Assembly: GCA_012934845.2 (NCBI GenBank)
Contig: WNNJ02003300.1
Span: 62,001-126,000 of the forward strand
Reading direction: 5' to 3'
DNA length: 64,000 nt
From: Pomphorhynchus laevis
Taxonomy: Eukaryota > Acanthocephala > Palaeacanthocephala > Echinorhynchida > Pomphorhynchidae
Below are positions 36,701 through 51,700 of the stretch, in pieces. The position numbers and the translations under genes are program-made. Each line of letters starts with the position of its first letter. Position 1 is the first letter of the stretch. The notes beneath the pieces were generated by a model, which was given only the letters and a program-made list of their open reading frames with translations, made no database searches and had not been told where the DNA came from.

Positions 36701-39700
36701 ACATAAACGATGTGACTCCAACGAATGATCTTTCGAGTGAAGATTGTCAAACTTTGCCAAGTCACGATATTGTATCTAATCATAGATATGCTGGAAATCT
36801 TAGTGATACAAAAAACACCAGCCATATACTCCCGGATGGCATGACATCGAATTTCACAATTAGTAAAATCATGCCTGGTCTGGATATGAAAACTGAGTCG
36901 GAAATGGTATATATCAAAGAAGCTGGTCATTCCGTTGTCAAGTCACAATCCACATGACCTATATCACCTTCTCTCATGAATGTCAACTCAGTAATTATCA
37001 ATAATTATCATCCTTATCAATTCGGCAAATCAACGGAAATTTTCACGTTGTACACACAAGGCCAAAAATTCGATGGTGTCACATCTCTCCCCCTTGTCTT
37101 CTCGCTAGTCGATCTCGATCCTTAGCATAATTTTCGTCTTAGTCTATTCAACACTCGCTCTATTCTTCATAAAGCTGATATGCTCCTCTATATCTTCGAT
37201 CAATTATCTATCGATATTCTCTGCATTACAGAACCCTGGCACTCTGACTCTGAAGATCTTGCTATTCGTCGTCTATGTCGCTTTGATTGTTCTCTAGTTA
37301 AATCAGCTCGTCCAATTGTCTCTCCAACATCTACTGCTTCTAACAATGGTGGTATTGTCGCCATTGCTCGACACCAAATGTCTCTACGTAAAATTAACGT
37401 TAACATCCGTTACGCTTCGTTCGAATTACTCATATGTAGATTATCAACTCATTCCCTCTGGAACTTGTAATTGTATACCGCGTAGGTTCAGTTGCCCCCT
37501 CACGTATGTGCTTTGACGACCTTGCATATCTTATGTCGCACTGTTCATTGTCTTATACTCCTTCTTTTGTTCTCAGTGACTTTAACATTCGTCTTAATGC
37601 ACTTCTGTCTCTGACTCTATCACTTTAACTAATCCTTTTTCTGATTTAAACTACAAATTACTTTCAACAAGTCAAACTCATTTTCTGGGCGGTGCTCTCG
37701 AAAACATTGATGTTCCTAACTGCTTCAATGACTATACCTCCTTGTCGATTACTGATCCTGGTTTGTCCGATCATTTCCGTGTCAGTCTTCATCTTACTCG
37801 TCCCCATCTTCCTTATCCGCCTCCACCATTGTCCACATCAAGTCGACCCTGGAAGCTTCGCGATATTCCTATTCTCTGCACACCCTTACTCAATTCTTCT
37901 CTTTTCAATTTCTCTTAACTATTTCTCTCCCGATGATCTCTTCATTCTGTTTGATTCTAAATTTACGAACATCCTTAATAACCTTCTGCCTATTCGACCA
38001 CGACGTTTTCAGCGGTCGTGCCATGCTCCCTGGTTCGATTCCGACTGTTGTATTCCTAAGCGTCGACTTCGTCACTCTTTTCATGTGTTTAATCGTTTTC
38101 TTAAACGCTCTCCAAACTCACTAACTACAAATATCCGTGCTTCCTATCTTTCTCTTCGCCGTTCCCATCTCGTTCTTATGCGTACTAAGCGTACTCTCTT
38201 TTGGCAAAATCAACTCGAGTCATCTTCAAACTCTAAATTTCATTGGAAAATATTAAACTAAATTCTTTCAAGATCATCTACCCCTTGTAACATAAATCCT
38301 GGTGAATTTTCTCCTTATCTACAATCTAAGCTATCTAATTTACTTTCTTTTCTACTCTTATGCCCCTTGTACCCTCTCTTCTCTTTAAACACTTCACTCC
38401 CAGAGCTATTCAACCTTCTTCCCGTTTCGTCTGATGAAGTTTCTTCGGTTCTTCTGTCATTACCTAATCAAACATCTCCTTCTGTCCCAATTCCCACTCA
38501 CTTGCTTAAAAATATCTGCTTATCTATCTCACCCTTACTAACCACATTGTTCAAGTTGTCTATCTGTAGCCGCACATTTCCTTCCTACTGGAAATGCTGT
38601 ACTGTTCGCCCTCTCCTCAAAGAGCAATCTCTCGACCCCTCATTACCATGTTCGTACCGTCCTATTTCACTTCTCCCAACCCTCTCCAAACTCCTTGAGC
38701 ATCTTGTTCTCAAGCAAGTTAATGCATATCTATTTTCCTCCAACTTGTTTCCTCCCTTCCAAGCTGCTTTTCGCTTTAGTCACTCTACTGAAATTGCCTG
38801 TCTTAAAGTTCATAACGACTTACTCATCTCGCGCGATCAAAACTTATGTAGTATCATAGTTTCTCTTGATCTCTCATCTGCTTTTGACATCGTCGATCAC
38901 TCGATTCTTCTCCATCGTCTTCGTCATGATTATGGATTCTCTTTACCCACTGTAGCTTGGTTCTCTTCATATATACCAAACCGTACTTTTCGTGTTTGTT
39001 CTAGCTCTTTCCTTTCCCATTCTTCTTCCATCCTATTTAGTGTTCACAACGCTCCGTATTAGGCCCTTTGCTTTTCGCTCTTCTTCTCTGTGATCTGTTT
39101 TCTATTTTTCATACATTTAATTTCCATGTTATGAAATATGCTGATGACATTATCACCTATGCTCATGCACCAGCTTATCGTATTCATGATCTTAGTGTTT
39201 CTGCTTCCGACTGTCTTGTCTCAATTTCTAATCATCTTTCTTCCATTCGCCTTCCTCTGAATATTAATACATCCAAAATAATGTGGATCCTACCTCAACG
39301 CCTCGGCTTCGAACCTCCCTCCTTATCATTAAATTATACAATTTTTTATATCGTTGACGATCTCGTTTTCTTAGGCTTCCATTTCGACAACCAACTTTCA
39401 CTTAAACCTTTTGTCAGAGATAAAATACGCTCATATACATTGATTCGCCGCAATCTCCGTCAAATTCGTAGATTGATCGATTTCCCTTCTTGCATGACGC
39501 TCATATCTTCTCTCATTTTCTCAACACTTGATTACTGTCTTAGTCTATTTTCCAACTCACCTAAATCCGCTCGTCTTCCTCTACAACGCATCGTCAACGC
39601 AGCCGTCCGGCTTCTCCATTTTTGTCGTTTTAATCATACATCCTACCATCTTACTTGTCACGATTTGCCTACCATTTATTCTCGTGTTCATATTCGTCTT

Positions 39701-42700
39701 CTTCTCATTGCTGTTCGCCTCATAACTTTTCATACCCCTTTATATCTCAACCTTCCTTTTCTCGACAATTCTCGTCCTGTGTACTGTGCTCTGCGTTCCC
39801 GTAATTCCTTTCTTTTACATGTCCCAAACTACTCTATCTCTTTTGGCTTCTGCTCATTCCTTGTGGCTGCTCCTCTTTCGTGGAATCATCTACCCATTCA
39901 TATACGCCAATCAACCTCAATGTCGTGTTTTAAACACCAAATCTGATCCCATTTTAATAATTTAGCAAATTTATCTGTATTACTTCTCATGTTTTTCTGT
40001 TATTGAACTTGTAAACGTGCAGTTGGCATGTATTTGTCACTTTAAATAAATCATTGTTGTTAATTACTTTAGTGACATACCAAAAACATAATTTTGTAAA
40101 TCATACTTATCGATTTAATGATTTTCGACAAATAATTAGCAATTGCTCATGTGATTATTGTCATGACTTACTTACTTTAAGAAAGAATTTTAATACAATG
40201 TTAATATCTTTAATAATAACAGCCATGTGCTGTACGCGGAGTGTAAATAAATTACATTTCGAAATTACATTTTTAATGGCTAGATAATGTTAAAGGTTAA
40301 AAATCGATCGATTTGTTCAATTAAATGTTAAAACGCATTTAAATAAATAATTTACCTTTTGAATCGTTGTAACATCTTTATCCAACATTGCGTGTAATTC
40401 CTGAATATTTTTTGGGTTCGAAAAGTCAAATTTAAGTGATGTCAAATTGTCCGGTAGATTATTGTTAGATCCGATTAAGAAATCATCTGAAATATTCAAA
40501 ATTTTCTTTTAATTATCAAAAATAACAATGGAGATAATTAGCAAATTTATTATTACTTGTTGTTATTAATTCTTTGTTATTACTTAATGGGGATATCTTA
40601 CTGTTGGGAATTTCACAAATTGACGCGTTCAATTAGAGATTTTTAAAAAAGACATCTAAACTCTTCTAAATAAAGTACACTCGACTCCATTAGCTGTTCG
40701 ATCTAATTCGACTCCATTGTCTATGCAATACGTTAAAAATTCAATCTACCAGAAACCTATGTGTATAGGGTACATCTCCACAATTAGTTTAAGAATGTGA
40801 GCGATATCGCTTCTAAATCGTGCAAATATCTGCTGAATATATTCAATTGCCAAACGTCTTTACACCGATCTCTTTGCCAATTAATGTTGACATTTTTCAG
40901 TTTTTTCAAATTTGTATTTTTCTTCTGAATGCTATGTAATTATTCTTTCTGCCCGAATGTTGAAAGATGTTTGGGTAATAAATCAATCTCACTTTACTTA
41001 ACGCTGTTAATAGCAATAATTTATTAAATTTTATTAATTAAATCAGCTAACTGAGTCTACGTATTGTTATATAATTATAAAATAAACAAAACATAATAAT
41101 GCTAAATCAAAATTTAATAATTAAATAATAAAATTAATAATTGTTTTTAGATTTTCTATAATTTTAATCAAGTTAAAAAATAAAAATAAAAAATAAAATT
41201 TAAAATAAACGTCATTTTTATGAATTGACTAATAAATAACAGGCGTTGTATCAGAATAAGAATTAGAGGTCATCAGGAGGAACTGCTATGCTATCAGGTT
41301 TCGGCCCCTAACTCCTCTACCCAACATAGCAGCGGGGCCAAATACATGCTAATGATGTATTTCCTCTGAAATAACTATCTAGTATCTTATTCTAATGCAA
41401 AGTATATTATTTATTATTCATCCATAAAAATTTGCCACTTAAGAGTTTAAATTTATTCTTTATATTATTGTGTTGATTTATATATTTTACTATTTTCTGC
41501 TTGATGTTATTTTTATAGTAACCTAGTTTAAAATATGTATCTATTAAATTATTTAAATGATTTTTAAGAAAGCCAATATCATTACATATTGTTGCAATTC
41601 TTAAAATTTCATTATTTAATGTATTATATTTTATATTATATGGTATGCATGAATGCTCATGCAAAAATATGTTTCTTGTAAATTTAAATATGTCATCTTT
41701 ACGATATAAATTAATAGTAGTTTTAGGTAATGTTAATTTAATGTTCATATCTAGATGTACACCTTCTTTATCATTAATATTGGTTTTGTTAAAATAAGGC
41801 TTTCTGGATAAATTTTTTCACTAATTGAATAAAAATTATTAGAATTAAATACACATATATCATCAATGTATCGAAACATATATAACATATATTCATATTG
41901 TTTGGATTTAGTTTTTACACAGTTATGAACAAATTCATATTCTATAAAGCTTAAAAACAAGTCAGCTATAATTGGGCTACTATTACCACCCATTGGAACA
42001 CCTTTTACTTGTCTAAATATAGATGTCCCTACTTTTAAATAATTTTGATTTATCAAAATATTTAAGGATTCTATTAATTCAATTTTATCCATATATTTAT
42101 ATTTATTTGATGGTTTAATTTTTGTTAGATAGACGTTATAATTATTATAACATATATATGTATATCTTTTTCCGAATATAAGATTAATTAATTTTACTAA
42201 CGCTTCTTTAATATCTACTAAATCTAGATTTGTATAAAGCGTACTAAAATCGTATGTATTTATATTTTGAAAATTTATTCCTTTTGTCTGTTCTAAAAAT
42301 TCTTTTGTAGAATTAATACTGAAATAGTGTTTTATACCAGTATTAATTTCGATTACCTTGCAATATTTTTTAAAATGTGCTTTAATTACTTTAAGCATTT
42401 TATTCATATAAACAGAAAGTGGTTTTAATGTACATTTAAACGCACTACATATGAACCTAGGTTTTATTGGATTTTTATGTAATTTTGGATTCCAATATAA
42501 TATAGGTATAGTTTTATTATCTAAAGTTGGTAAATTTTGGCTTCGCTCATAAATTATATGCCTATATTACGGTCTGTATAAAAAAGATTTATTTTTACGT
42601 GGCAAATGCGTGCCGGCACACGGATAAGTCGAAGACTACTTTAATTATTTCAGATATTTAAAATATGTCTGAAATGACATATATACCATAAAAAACCGCG

Positions 42701-45700
42701 ATTACGAGTTCGGACCAATGGTGATCGAGACGCTTGGTGCTGTGGGCTCACGCGTAGCGTCGTTCCTCGGGATGATCGAAAATAGGGTAGTTCGAGCGAC
42801 AGGCGACAAGCGGGCATCGTCCTGGATCATGCAACGAATCAGTGCGGTGATTGCGCGTGGCAACGCTCCCTGCTTTTTGGAGATCGCCGAAGACATAACA
42901 TTCATTTTATAAACTTGATTGCAAACTGTGATGAAATTACGGCAACATTTCCGAAAGGTGGACACAAATAGGTAAGAAAAAAATTATAAAAAACGAAAGA
43001 CCTTTATTAGACATTTAAAAACATCTTTCATTTTTTGCAGCATAGTGTAGGTAAAGTTTGAAATTAAAATTAATTTTTTTTTCAATAAAAATAAAATTTG
43101 AATATTTTTCAAGTAAGTGTTCGGATTACTTAAAAATTATCACACAATGATTGCATGTGGTATAATTTAGACAAGACTATAATCTTTATTCAACTATCTA
43201 AAATAATAATAGTCAGAGTTTATTTAATACGACATTCTCCCACACTTTCAAATGGAACTGATGTCGTAATCGCGTAGATACTCTGGAGTTTTAACACGTC
43301 GACCGTATCGACTGGCAGCAGTTTTCTGAGGTCTAGTTGCACTGGCGTCCTGACTCGGATTACTTGGTATACCGGTTCCGTTATTGTTTGAGTCGACTTC
43401 CTGATAAGTACTTGCGGTCTCGTCCAGAGTACTCAACGGAGCTTCCGGGAGTGTTGCGAATCTGTCATCGCACACATTCGAGCCATCATTGATCGATTGA
43501 CATTCATGATAATCCTTCCCGTTTCCGTTTGGAAACGGCGCCAGATGTTTTAATGATACGATGCTTCTTGTTCCGTCGCAACGTTCTATTTGCGCTGTTT
43601 TTGCATTGCAATCAGTCATTTTTACTACCTCCGTTTTATCGTCGTATTTTCCCGTAGTAGCGTGTCGCTTAAGAACGGCTAGACCCGGATTTAAAAGCCA
43701 ATCGGGTGTGTTCACAGTGGAACTTGTTCGTCGCTCGAACTTGAAGAAACGCTCGTGAGGCGTGCAGTTTGTGGCCACGCACAACAATGACCGCATCGAG
43801 TGAAGTGCAATAGGTAAGTACTGTTGCCACTGCGATATATCGAGACTTCTGGATGATAGAGCAAATTCGATAGTTCGCCAGATTGTTCCATTGGTCCGTT
43901 CGATCTGAGAATTTCCAGTAGGGTTGTACGGACTAGAGTGACTCAGAGTGATTCCATGCTTGATAAGAAATGACCTGAAGTTGCGAGCAATAAAAGCCGG
44001 TCCCTGATCACAATGGACACACTCCGGGAGACCGAAAAGAAAGAAGAGGCTGTTTAAACATCTGACAACTGTATCGGCCGACATATCATGGCAAGCGAAT
44101 GCAAACGGGTACCTCGAAAATTCATCGATTATAGTGAGCAAGTACCGCTTACTATTATGACTAGGCAGAGGACCCTTGAAATCCATCGAAATCCTTTCGA
44201 ATGGCCTGGTAGCTTTAATGAGGTTAGTTGGTTGTAGCCTGTAATACTGGGGTTTAAGCTTGGCACATGTTTGACAATTGGAGATGACTTGACGGACTTC
44301 GGTGAGTGAATAAGGTAAATTCCTTGTTTTTACAAAATGATACAACCGCGTGACTCCAGGATGGCAGAATGTATCATGAATCTCTCTTAACCTATCAAGG
44401 TCATTAGATGTACACGTTGAACAGGTAATTCTAGACAGCGCATCAGCCGTGATATTCTCGGACCCCGGACGGTACAGCAAATCAAATGAGAACGCAGCCA
44501 ATTCCATCTTCCAACGAATTAATTTTTCGTTCTTAATTTGACTACGGTGATTCTTTTTGAAAATGAAAGAAATGCTTCTTTGGTCCGTAATGACACGGAA
44601 ATGTCTACCCAAAAGGTAGTGACGCCACGACTTCAGTGCCTCAACGATAGCTAGCGCTTCCTTTTCGACTGAGGAATACGCACGGGCAGATGCTTGAAGA
44701 GTCCTGGAAAAAAAAGCGACAGGACTATCCTCTTGTGATAAAACGGCGCCAATTGCGAAGTTAGATGCATCCGTTTCGACTGTAAGAGGTTTATTAGGAT
44801 CAATTGTTGTAAGCACGGCATCCATTACATCCTTACACATAGACTGGAACGCTTCCATGGCCTCCATTTGCAAGGGAAAGGATTGACACTCGATTAGTGG
44901 TCGGATACGTTCGGAATAATTTTTAATCCATCGGGAATAATGAGCAAGCATTCCCAGCAGTCTCTTCATTTCCTTTTCACAAGTTGGTTCTTTCATGTCA
45001 CGCAGTGGCTGCGTGCGTTCAGGGTCGGGACGAAGTCTGTTGTGCTCGATCACATAACCAAGTATACTGAGTCGGGTAGTAGATTCTTGACACTTTTCCT
45101 TGTTTAAGGTTATATTGTATTTTTGGATAGCCTTTAGCAGCTCGTTCAAATTTTTGTCATGGTGAGAGACCGAACTTCCACACACTACCAAATCGTCGAG
45201 GTAGGCGAAGGTACCTTCGAGGTTCTCCTTTCGTATTATCTGGTCAATCACCCGTTGAAACACTGCGGGTGCATTGGTCAGGCCAAATGGAAGACGTCTA
45301 AACTGATACAGAGAGCCATCCGCTTCAAATGCAGTGAATTTACGATCGGATGATTGTAGCTCCAATTGGTGATAGGCAGATTTCAAATCAAACTTACTGT
45401 AAACAGAGTATTGTGAAATTCGCTCCGCCATTGTATCAATCCGTGGAAGGGGGTACGCGTCCAAAAGGGTGAATTTATTTATTGTTGTCGCATAGTCCAC
45501 AACCAAACGCCGCCTCCCACTATCGCCGCCAACTACAACGACCTGCGCCCTCCACGGTGCCTGACACCTTTCAATAACACCTTCTTTCAACATTCTAGAA
45601 ATCTCAGCCTTGATGAAATGCATATGATGTGGTGCATATCGTCTGGACTTGACGGCAATCGGGTGACAGTCTGCTGTCAGAGACGAAAAAGGAGATGGCG

Positions 45701-48700
45701 TCTGAACTTGTATTGTACATACAGCACCCATCGTCAACGGAGGTCTTTCGCCTTGAAATTTCATAGTAACTGATTGATGGCAAGAAAGAAATGGGTGTCC
45801 TAAAATGATGTCACTGCATAAATTGTTGAGACATAACAAGCGAACAGACTTGTATTCCACTCCCTTGACTGATAAATTAACGACACAGCAGTAATATATC
45901 GCAGATCCGTGTTCAGTGGATGCCATACACACCTGACGTCTGAAAGGGACTTGTCTTATACTCAAGCGTTTTGCCACTGCATTATCAATGAAATTTTCAC
46001 CGCTTCCAGTGTCCAATAAAGCCATTACTCGGTGATCGTTGAGTTGTACCTCCATCTTTGCCTGTGCTATATCGTCAAACTTTGTAGCAGATAAAGAGAG
46101 TGTAGCTACTGATGGAAATCGGTCAGGAGATTCGCAAGTTGTAGCAGCAGCCCGAGTCCCATTAATACTATCTGACCGGCAAACAATCGAAAAATGCCCG
46201 ATCTTATTGCACCTGCGACAGTGTGCAAGTCTGGCAGGACACTTGCTTCGAGGATGTCTATCCCGACCACAGAAAAAACAGCTTGACTTTGCATGTGTTA
46301 CCGAAGCGCACGGTTGAGCTTCCCATTCGACCTTATTTTGTTCCGGTACTGCTGACACGTGTATATCCGCTATCCGATACGCTTCAGCGTTTGATTGTGC
46401 CGACTCAAGCGTCCTAGCTTTTTCAACGGCTTCAAGCAAGGTGAGTTTTGGCACCTCAAGCAGGCGTTGTCTGATCTCGCCCGATTTTAGTCCTGAAATA
46501 AAGGCGTCGCGGACACACAAACTACGATGTTCGTCTGCTTTGACATCGTGAAATTCACAATTCTTTGCAAGTTTATCCAATATGTGGACAAATTCATCAA
46601 TAGATTGATCTCGCAATTGTTTACATGTACTCAATTGAAAACGACCAAATACATCATTTTTAGGCTTTAAATATAAGTCATCCAGATGTCGAATTGCCAA
46701 ATTGTAGTTGTCAATATCCGATATATAATTGAACACATTCGGGCCAACATGGTTGATTAGAATATCTAACTTGTCGTTTTCGTCAAGATCGGGAACTTTC
46801 GTTAAATATTTCTCGAATCGACGTTTCCAGTGTCTCCAGCAATTCTCCGATTCCACTGTGTTTGTGACTGTTGTGAACAGCTCTGGCTTGAAAAGCTTAT
46901 CCATATGCCGCGAATATCAATAGTTGAATAAACTGTGGTATAATTTAGACAAGACTATAATCTTTATTCAACTATCTAAAATAATAATAGTCAGAGTTTA
47001 TTTAATACGACATGTGAACTTTGTAAGCTCGAATCAAATAAAACGATAAAATGTGAAAGTGTGGCGAATCCAAAATAATAATGGCATCTTCCGGAATCCA
47101 GGTAACTTCAAATTGTTCGATAACAGTCGACATTCGTATGCAAGGAAAGCTATTTCGTAATGTAAAACTACTGATTCTATACGATCTTTGTTCAGACATC
47201 ATCCTTTGTATCGACTTTATGAAGAGACATTCTAACATCCAATTTCGATTTCACGGTCAAGAAGGACCAATTTCATTGAGAGTAATGAACATTGCGAACC
47301 TCCGAAGCTATTTGAGCACCTAAAAGAGTACTACAACTATTATTACAAAATCTCGAAAACACACACGCGAGAACTATGCGTTCATACGTAATGAGATAGA
47401 CAAACTTCTGCGGGAACACATAATTGAGCCGAGCACATCGCCTTGGCGAGCACAAGCATTTGTAACGACTAACCCGAGAAGAAAGAAACGAATGGTTGTG
47501 GACTATTCCAAGACAATAAACCAATATACACATCTCGACGGATATCCACTTCCAAACATAGAGAACCTGATCACGAAAATATCTCAATACAAATTCTTAT
47601 AAACAATGATCTTGAATCCGCGTATCACCAAGTCGAAATTCACCAATCCTATCGTCAATATACGGCGTTCGAAGCATGCGGCAAACTTTATTAATTTACC
47701 AGGATTCCTTTTTGTTTAACGAACGTGGTAGCATGTTTTCAAAGAATCATGGATAAAATAATCGCGGACAGTGATTTGATCGACACAAACGTCTACCTAG
47801 ACGACATCACTATATGTGGACGCACAAGAGAGGAGCATGACTGAAATGTAGATCGATTTTTTTCAGTCTTGAGGAACATATCCTCAAGTCATTCATCTCT
47901 ATTCAATCCCGGAGGAAACGGACAAGCGGAACGATTTGTCGGCCAGATTTGGACTACGATACGTCTAGCACTACGTACCCTCAAGCTGAGAATAAAAGAC
48001 TGGGAGAAAGTCCTACAACACGCCCTTAACTGCAGTCGTAGCCTACTATGTACAGTCACTAACGAATGTCCACACGATAGGATTTTCAGATACCACCGAC
48101 GATGCCTTAAACAAAACCAACTCCCGCACTGGCTGATGCATGCACAGTCCGTGTTAGTGAAAAACCACAACCGAACATCCAAAAATTGTCCTAACTTACT
48201 GCCAACCAAACTAGAGAATATAAATCCTTATTATTTAACAGTCTCATACCCTAGCGGACAGCATAGAACAGTCTCGAATCGCGATATTGTAAGGTTACAT
48301 CAAGAATGCTGCAATAATAACACACCAACGGATGAACAGCGAACAGCATAGAACAGTCTCGAATCGCGATATTGTAAGGTTACATCAAGAATGCTGCAAT
48401 AATAACACACCAACGGATGAACTGAACGAACCAACAATGGAAGGTATTCACGATCCATCAATAGAAGACAACCAACAAGACGCGCCAATAACTTGCAAGG
48501 ACGATGTCGAAGCAATAGCGGAAGCCGACCAAAATACACTAACAATCGAAACAATAAGTGATAGCGGTCATGGCACGACACAGGGAACTTTCTTATATGA
48601 CAACGACAACGATACAGACGCCAGTAGACCGAAGAGACCAGTTAGAGCACGAAAAGCGCCGAGCTACCTGCATGATTATATATGGCAGGAGAGAATGTGA

Positions 48701-51700
48701 CGAAATTGCCTTACCATTTACATTGTAAATCTTAACCCTTTATGTAAACTATTTACACTTACTGATTTACTACCTTGTTTTGTAGATATTACTCAATAAA
48801 GCTTTTTACAAGCGTATCTGTTTACCCTACACAAACTATGTCTACATTTGGAAAAACTGTATCTTATTCAATTAAATGCTTCACGAGATATTATTTAAAG
48901 ACCAGATAAAGAATGACTGCGCTATTTTAAACTCAATTAGAGGGTAAAGCAAGATAGAAGCTTTATTCAAGTATCTGAAACACAATCATAAGTTAAAAGA
49001 TAAATATACAATATAAATAGTATTATATGATTGTTAATACACATCACAATAGTAATACCAGAATGATCAATAGCCTGGAGTGAAGGTGATAGATCATCCT
49101 ATATTTTTCAGCATGCGATCGTCTTAAGCAGGGTAACTCCTTTTCAGATGCTGCTGGATAGCCCATTGTAAGTTTAGTCTGGAATAAATAAACTAGGTGG
49201 CTACACTTAAAATGCAACGTTAAATATAAAAATATAAATAGTATAATATGATTGGTAATACAAATCTTTATAGTAATACCACAGCATTTGATCGGAATCA
49301 CCGGATAAAATTTTATTGCCGTGAGTCAAATTGCTATCTGTTGTTGTGTACAATGATTTATGTGTTGAATTTAAATTTGATGGAATAGAATATTTTGTTA
49401 AAGAGGCGCGACGATCTGATATGTTCAAGTCATTATTTTCATCGTCTATTCGGGTGTCTGCGATTTTTGTAAAACTTGTTCTCATCGTACTATTTTGTGG
49501 TGATGAACTTACTTGAGTAATTCCCTTCTACAAAGCAAAAACTTAAGAGATTAGCACTCTCTGCGCTATCCCCCATATTTGCTTCTGAACCACTCCCCAC
49601 CTTCACAAGTCGAGTGAAATACCTGGGGTTAGCCGTTACGGTGAACTGGTCGGCGAAAGCTGACATGGATAGACTTAAACGTATCCTGAAGAAAGCTAGA
49701 TGGGCCCTGAAACGCGCTTAGCATCTGTCGTTGAAAGGGAAAACCCAGGTGTGTCTTTGGGGCACTTGTGCTATCTCGGGATTTGTCTTCTTTTCAAGAG
49801 GACGTCCCCGGAGCAAAGACTAAGGTTATTTAAGCTCTTCGTTTCTCGTTTACCGAGCATAGTCCGCTCCGATTGGTTTAATCGGGGGGGGGTGAAAGAC
49901 CCCGTGTGGTTTAGTCGGAAGGCGGCGTGTTGGATCGGTTGGGGGGGGCTCAGATCCCACAGGATTTGAGGCCATGAAGAAAGAGAAGACTGCAAGAAAG
50001 AAATGAATTGTAGTTGTGGTTTCTGTCTTTAACTGACACTCTTTAACTTACTGTTATGACTATTTTTGCATTTATGTTTTGTGATTTAATAAAATCTTTA
50101 TTATTAAAATGGACATTTTAATAATAATAAATTAAGAGTTTAAACTATCTTGATAACCAATACTACTTACAATGTGAAATTTGAAATTTCAAATTTGAAT
50201 TTAAAATTGTCTTGATTAAAAGTTCTTACAATGTTAATATACACCAGTTTGAGACCTTAAAAGAGTTTGAGAACTAATATACATACAATATAATATACAT
50301 ACAGCAAACGACTATGCCCTGAGGTATTCCATCTTCGATACAAAAATGTTGTACATGCAATGGTGGGGCTGCCAAATGCAGAGGTTGCCGATGCGCGAGA
50401 GCAAATAAACCATGCCTCAATTGCTCAGCTCAAAACTGCCTGCGCAAAACTCCATCCGATCAAGTATCTGACAATCATGGCAACAACGAAGGCATACTAG
50501 TAATGGAACCTCAACTCTCTAACATACGATCTGCACAAGATCCAGTAGCCATGACAGAGATAAACGTGTGCTTTGTAGAGACAGGCGACCACCCTGCTCA
50601 TATAATGGATAAGGCAAATCAATGGAGCAATATCGATGTATACTTCAAAGAGTGTATATGCATGGTGCGAAATAGCTTTAAACTACCCAAGTGTAATGCT
50701 AATAGAAAATTTGTGCAAGTCTTAACGAATGTTTATAGGGAAGCTGCACAAACGGAAAATGATGAAAACAAAGTATTGAAGCTTGCAACAATATTCAGTC
50801 AAACAATGTGCCATTGTTTGACTGAATTGGGATTCAGTCAAACAATTGACTGATTGGGATTAGGAAAACAAGTGCCCTTCGCAAGACGCTAGAAAGACGC
50901 ATTTCGATGTGGGAACGCAAATAGTTGGATATGCTAATGTCTAAATCAAAAATTCTTCAAAACATCCATAAAAACCGCAAGTTTAAAACTCAAAACGTTA
51001 ACTCTTCGGGTTGGTACCGCAACTATATCAGACTAATTGCAAATGGATATTTCCCCCATGCAATGAAATTGCTATACAATAATGCTGCACAGAACATAAT
51101 TTGCAAAGTTGACGATGAAATATGCCCCGGAACATCAGTGCGAGATAAACTCATAATACTCCACCCTGAGTCTAAAGGTATTGAACCATACTCCGTGATT
51201 TCTCACAAAGTGGTAGGTCCCATGGATAAATACAGGATATTGCAAAAAAACATTAACGGAAGCAGTGACCCTTCTGGACTAGACTCCTTAGACTGGCGAG
51301 ATATATTGAACGAATATGGACCAACATCGATAAGCTTAGCATAAGCGTTGGCTGACTTAACAATACGCATTGCATCGGAGTCTATCGGGACCTCAAACAT
51401 GGAAGCATTATGTGCAAGTAGATTAATACCACTGGATAAGAACCCTACTGTCAGGCTAATTGGAGTGGGAGAAGATAGCAGACGAATAATTGGCAAAGTT
51501 ATATTGACGAATATTCATAGGGATATCTCGAAAGTCGCAGGGTGTACACAATTATGCGCGGGACAGAGATGCGGTGCAGAAGCAGCCATTCATTCAATAA
51601 CTTCTAATTTTGAGTCATGTGAAAGGAATTGCGTTTTACAAATTAATGCATCAAACGCTTTTAATAATATTAACATAAGCTTAGCATTACATAATATGGA

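Larger units (their letters stand above)
43156..47012 (-). mobile_element. Compact Ty3/Gypsy element, CsRn1-like, looks whole
   Basis: Minus-strand LTR retrotransposon of about 3.86 kb. Two direct repeats of 79 bp (43,156-43,234 and 46,934-47,012) form unusually short LTRs with TG...CA ends in element sense. They appear identical, which suggests a recent insertion. A purine-rich tract precedes the 3' LTR. Between them lies one uninterrupted 1218-codon gag-pol frame. I found no clear target-site duplication. It looks whole. Confidence 0.9.

Noticed and set aside
46039-46317. Plus-strand frames across the Gypsy element (for example 46,039-46,317)
   Set aside because: They are shadows of the 1218-codon minus-strand frame and have no family match.
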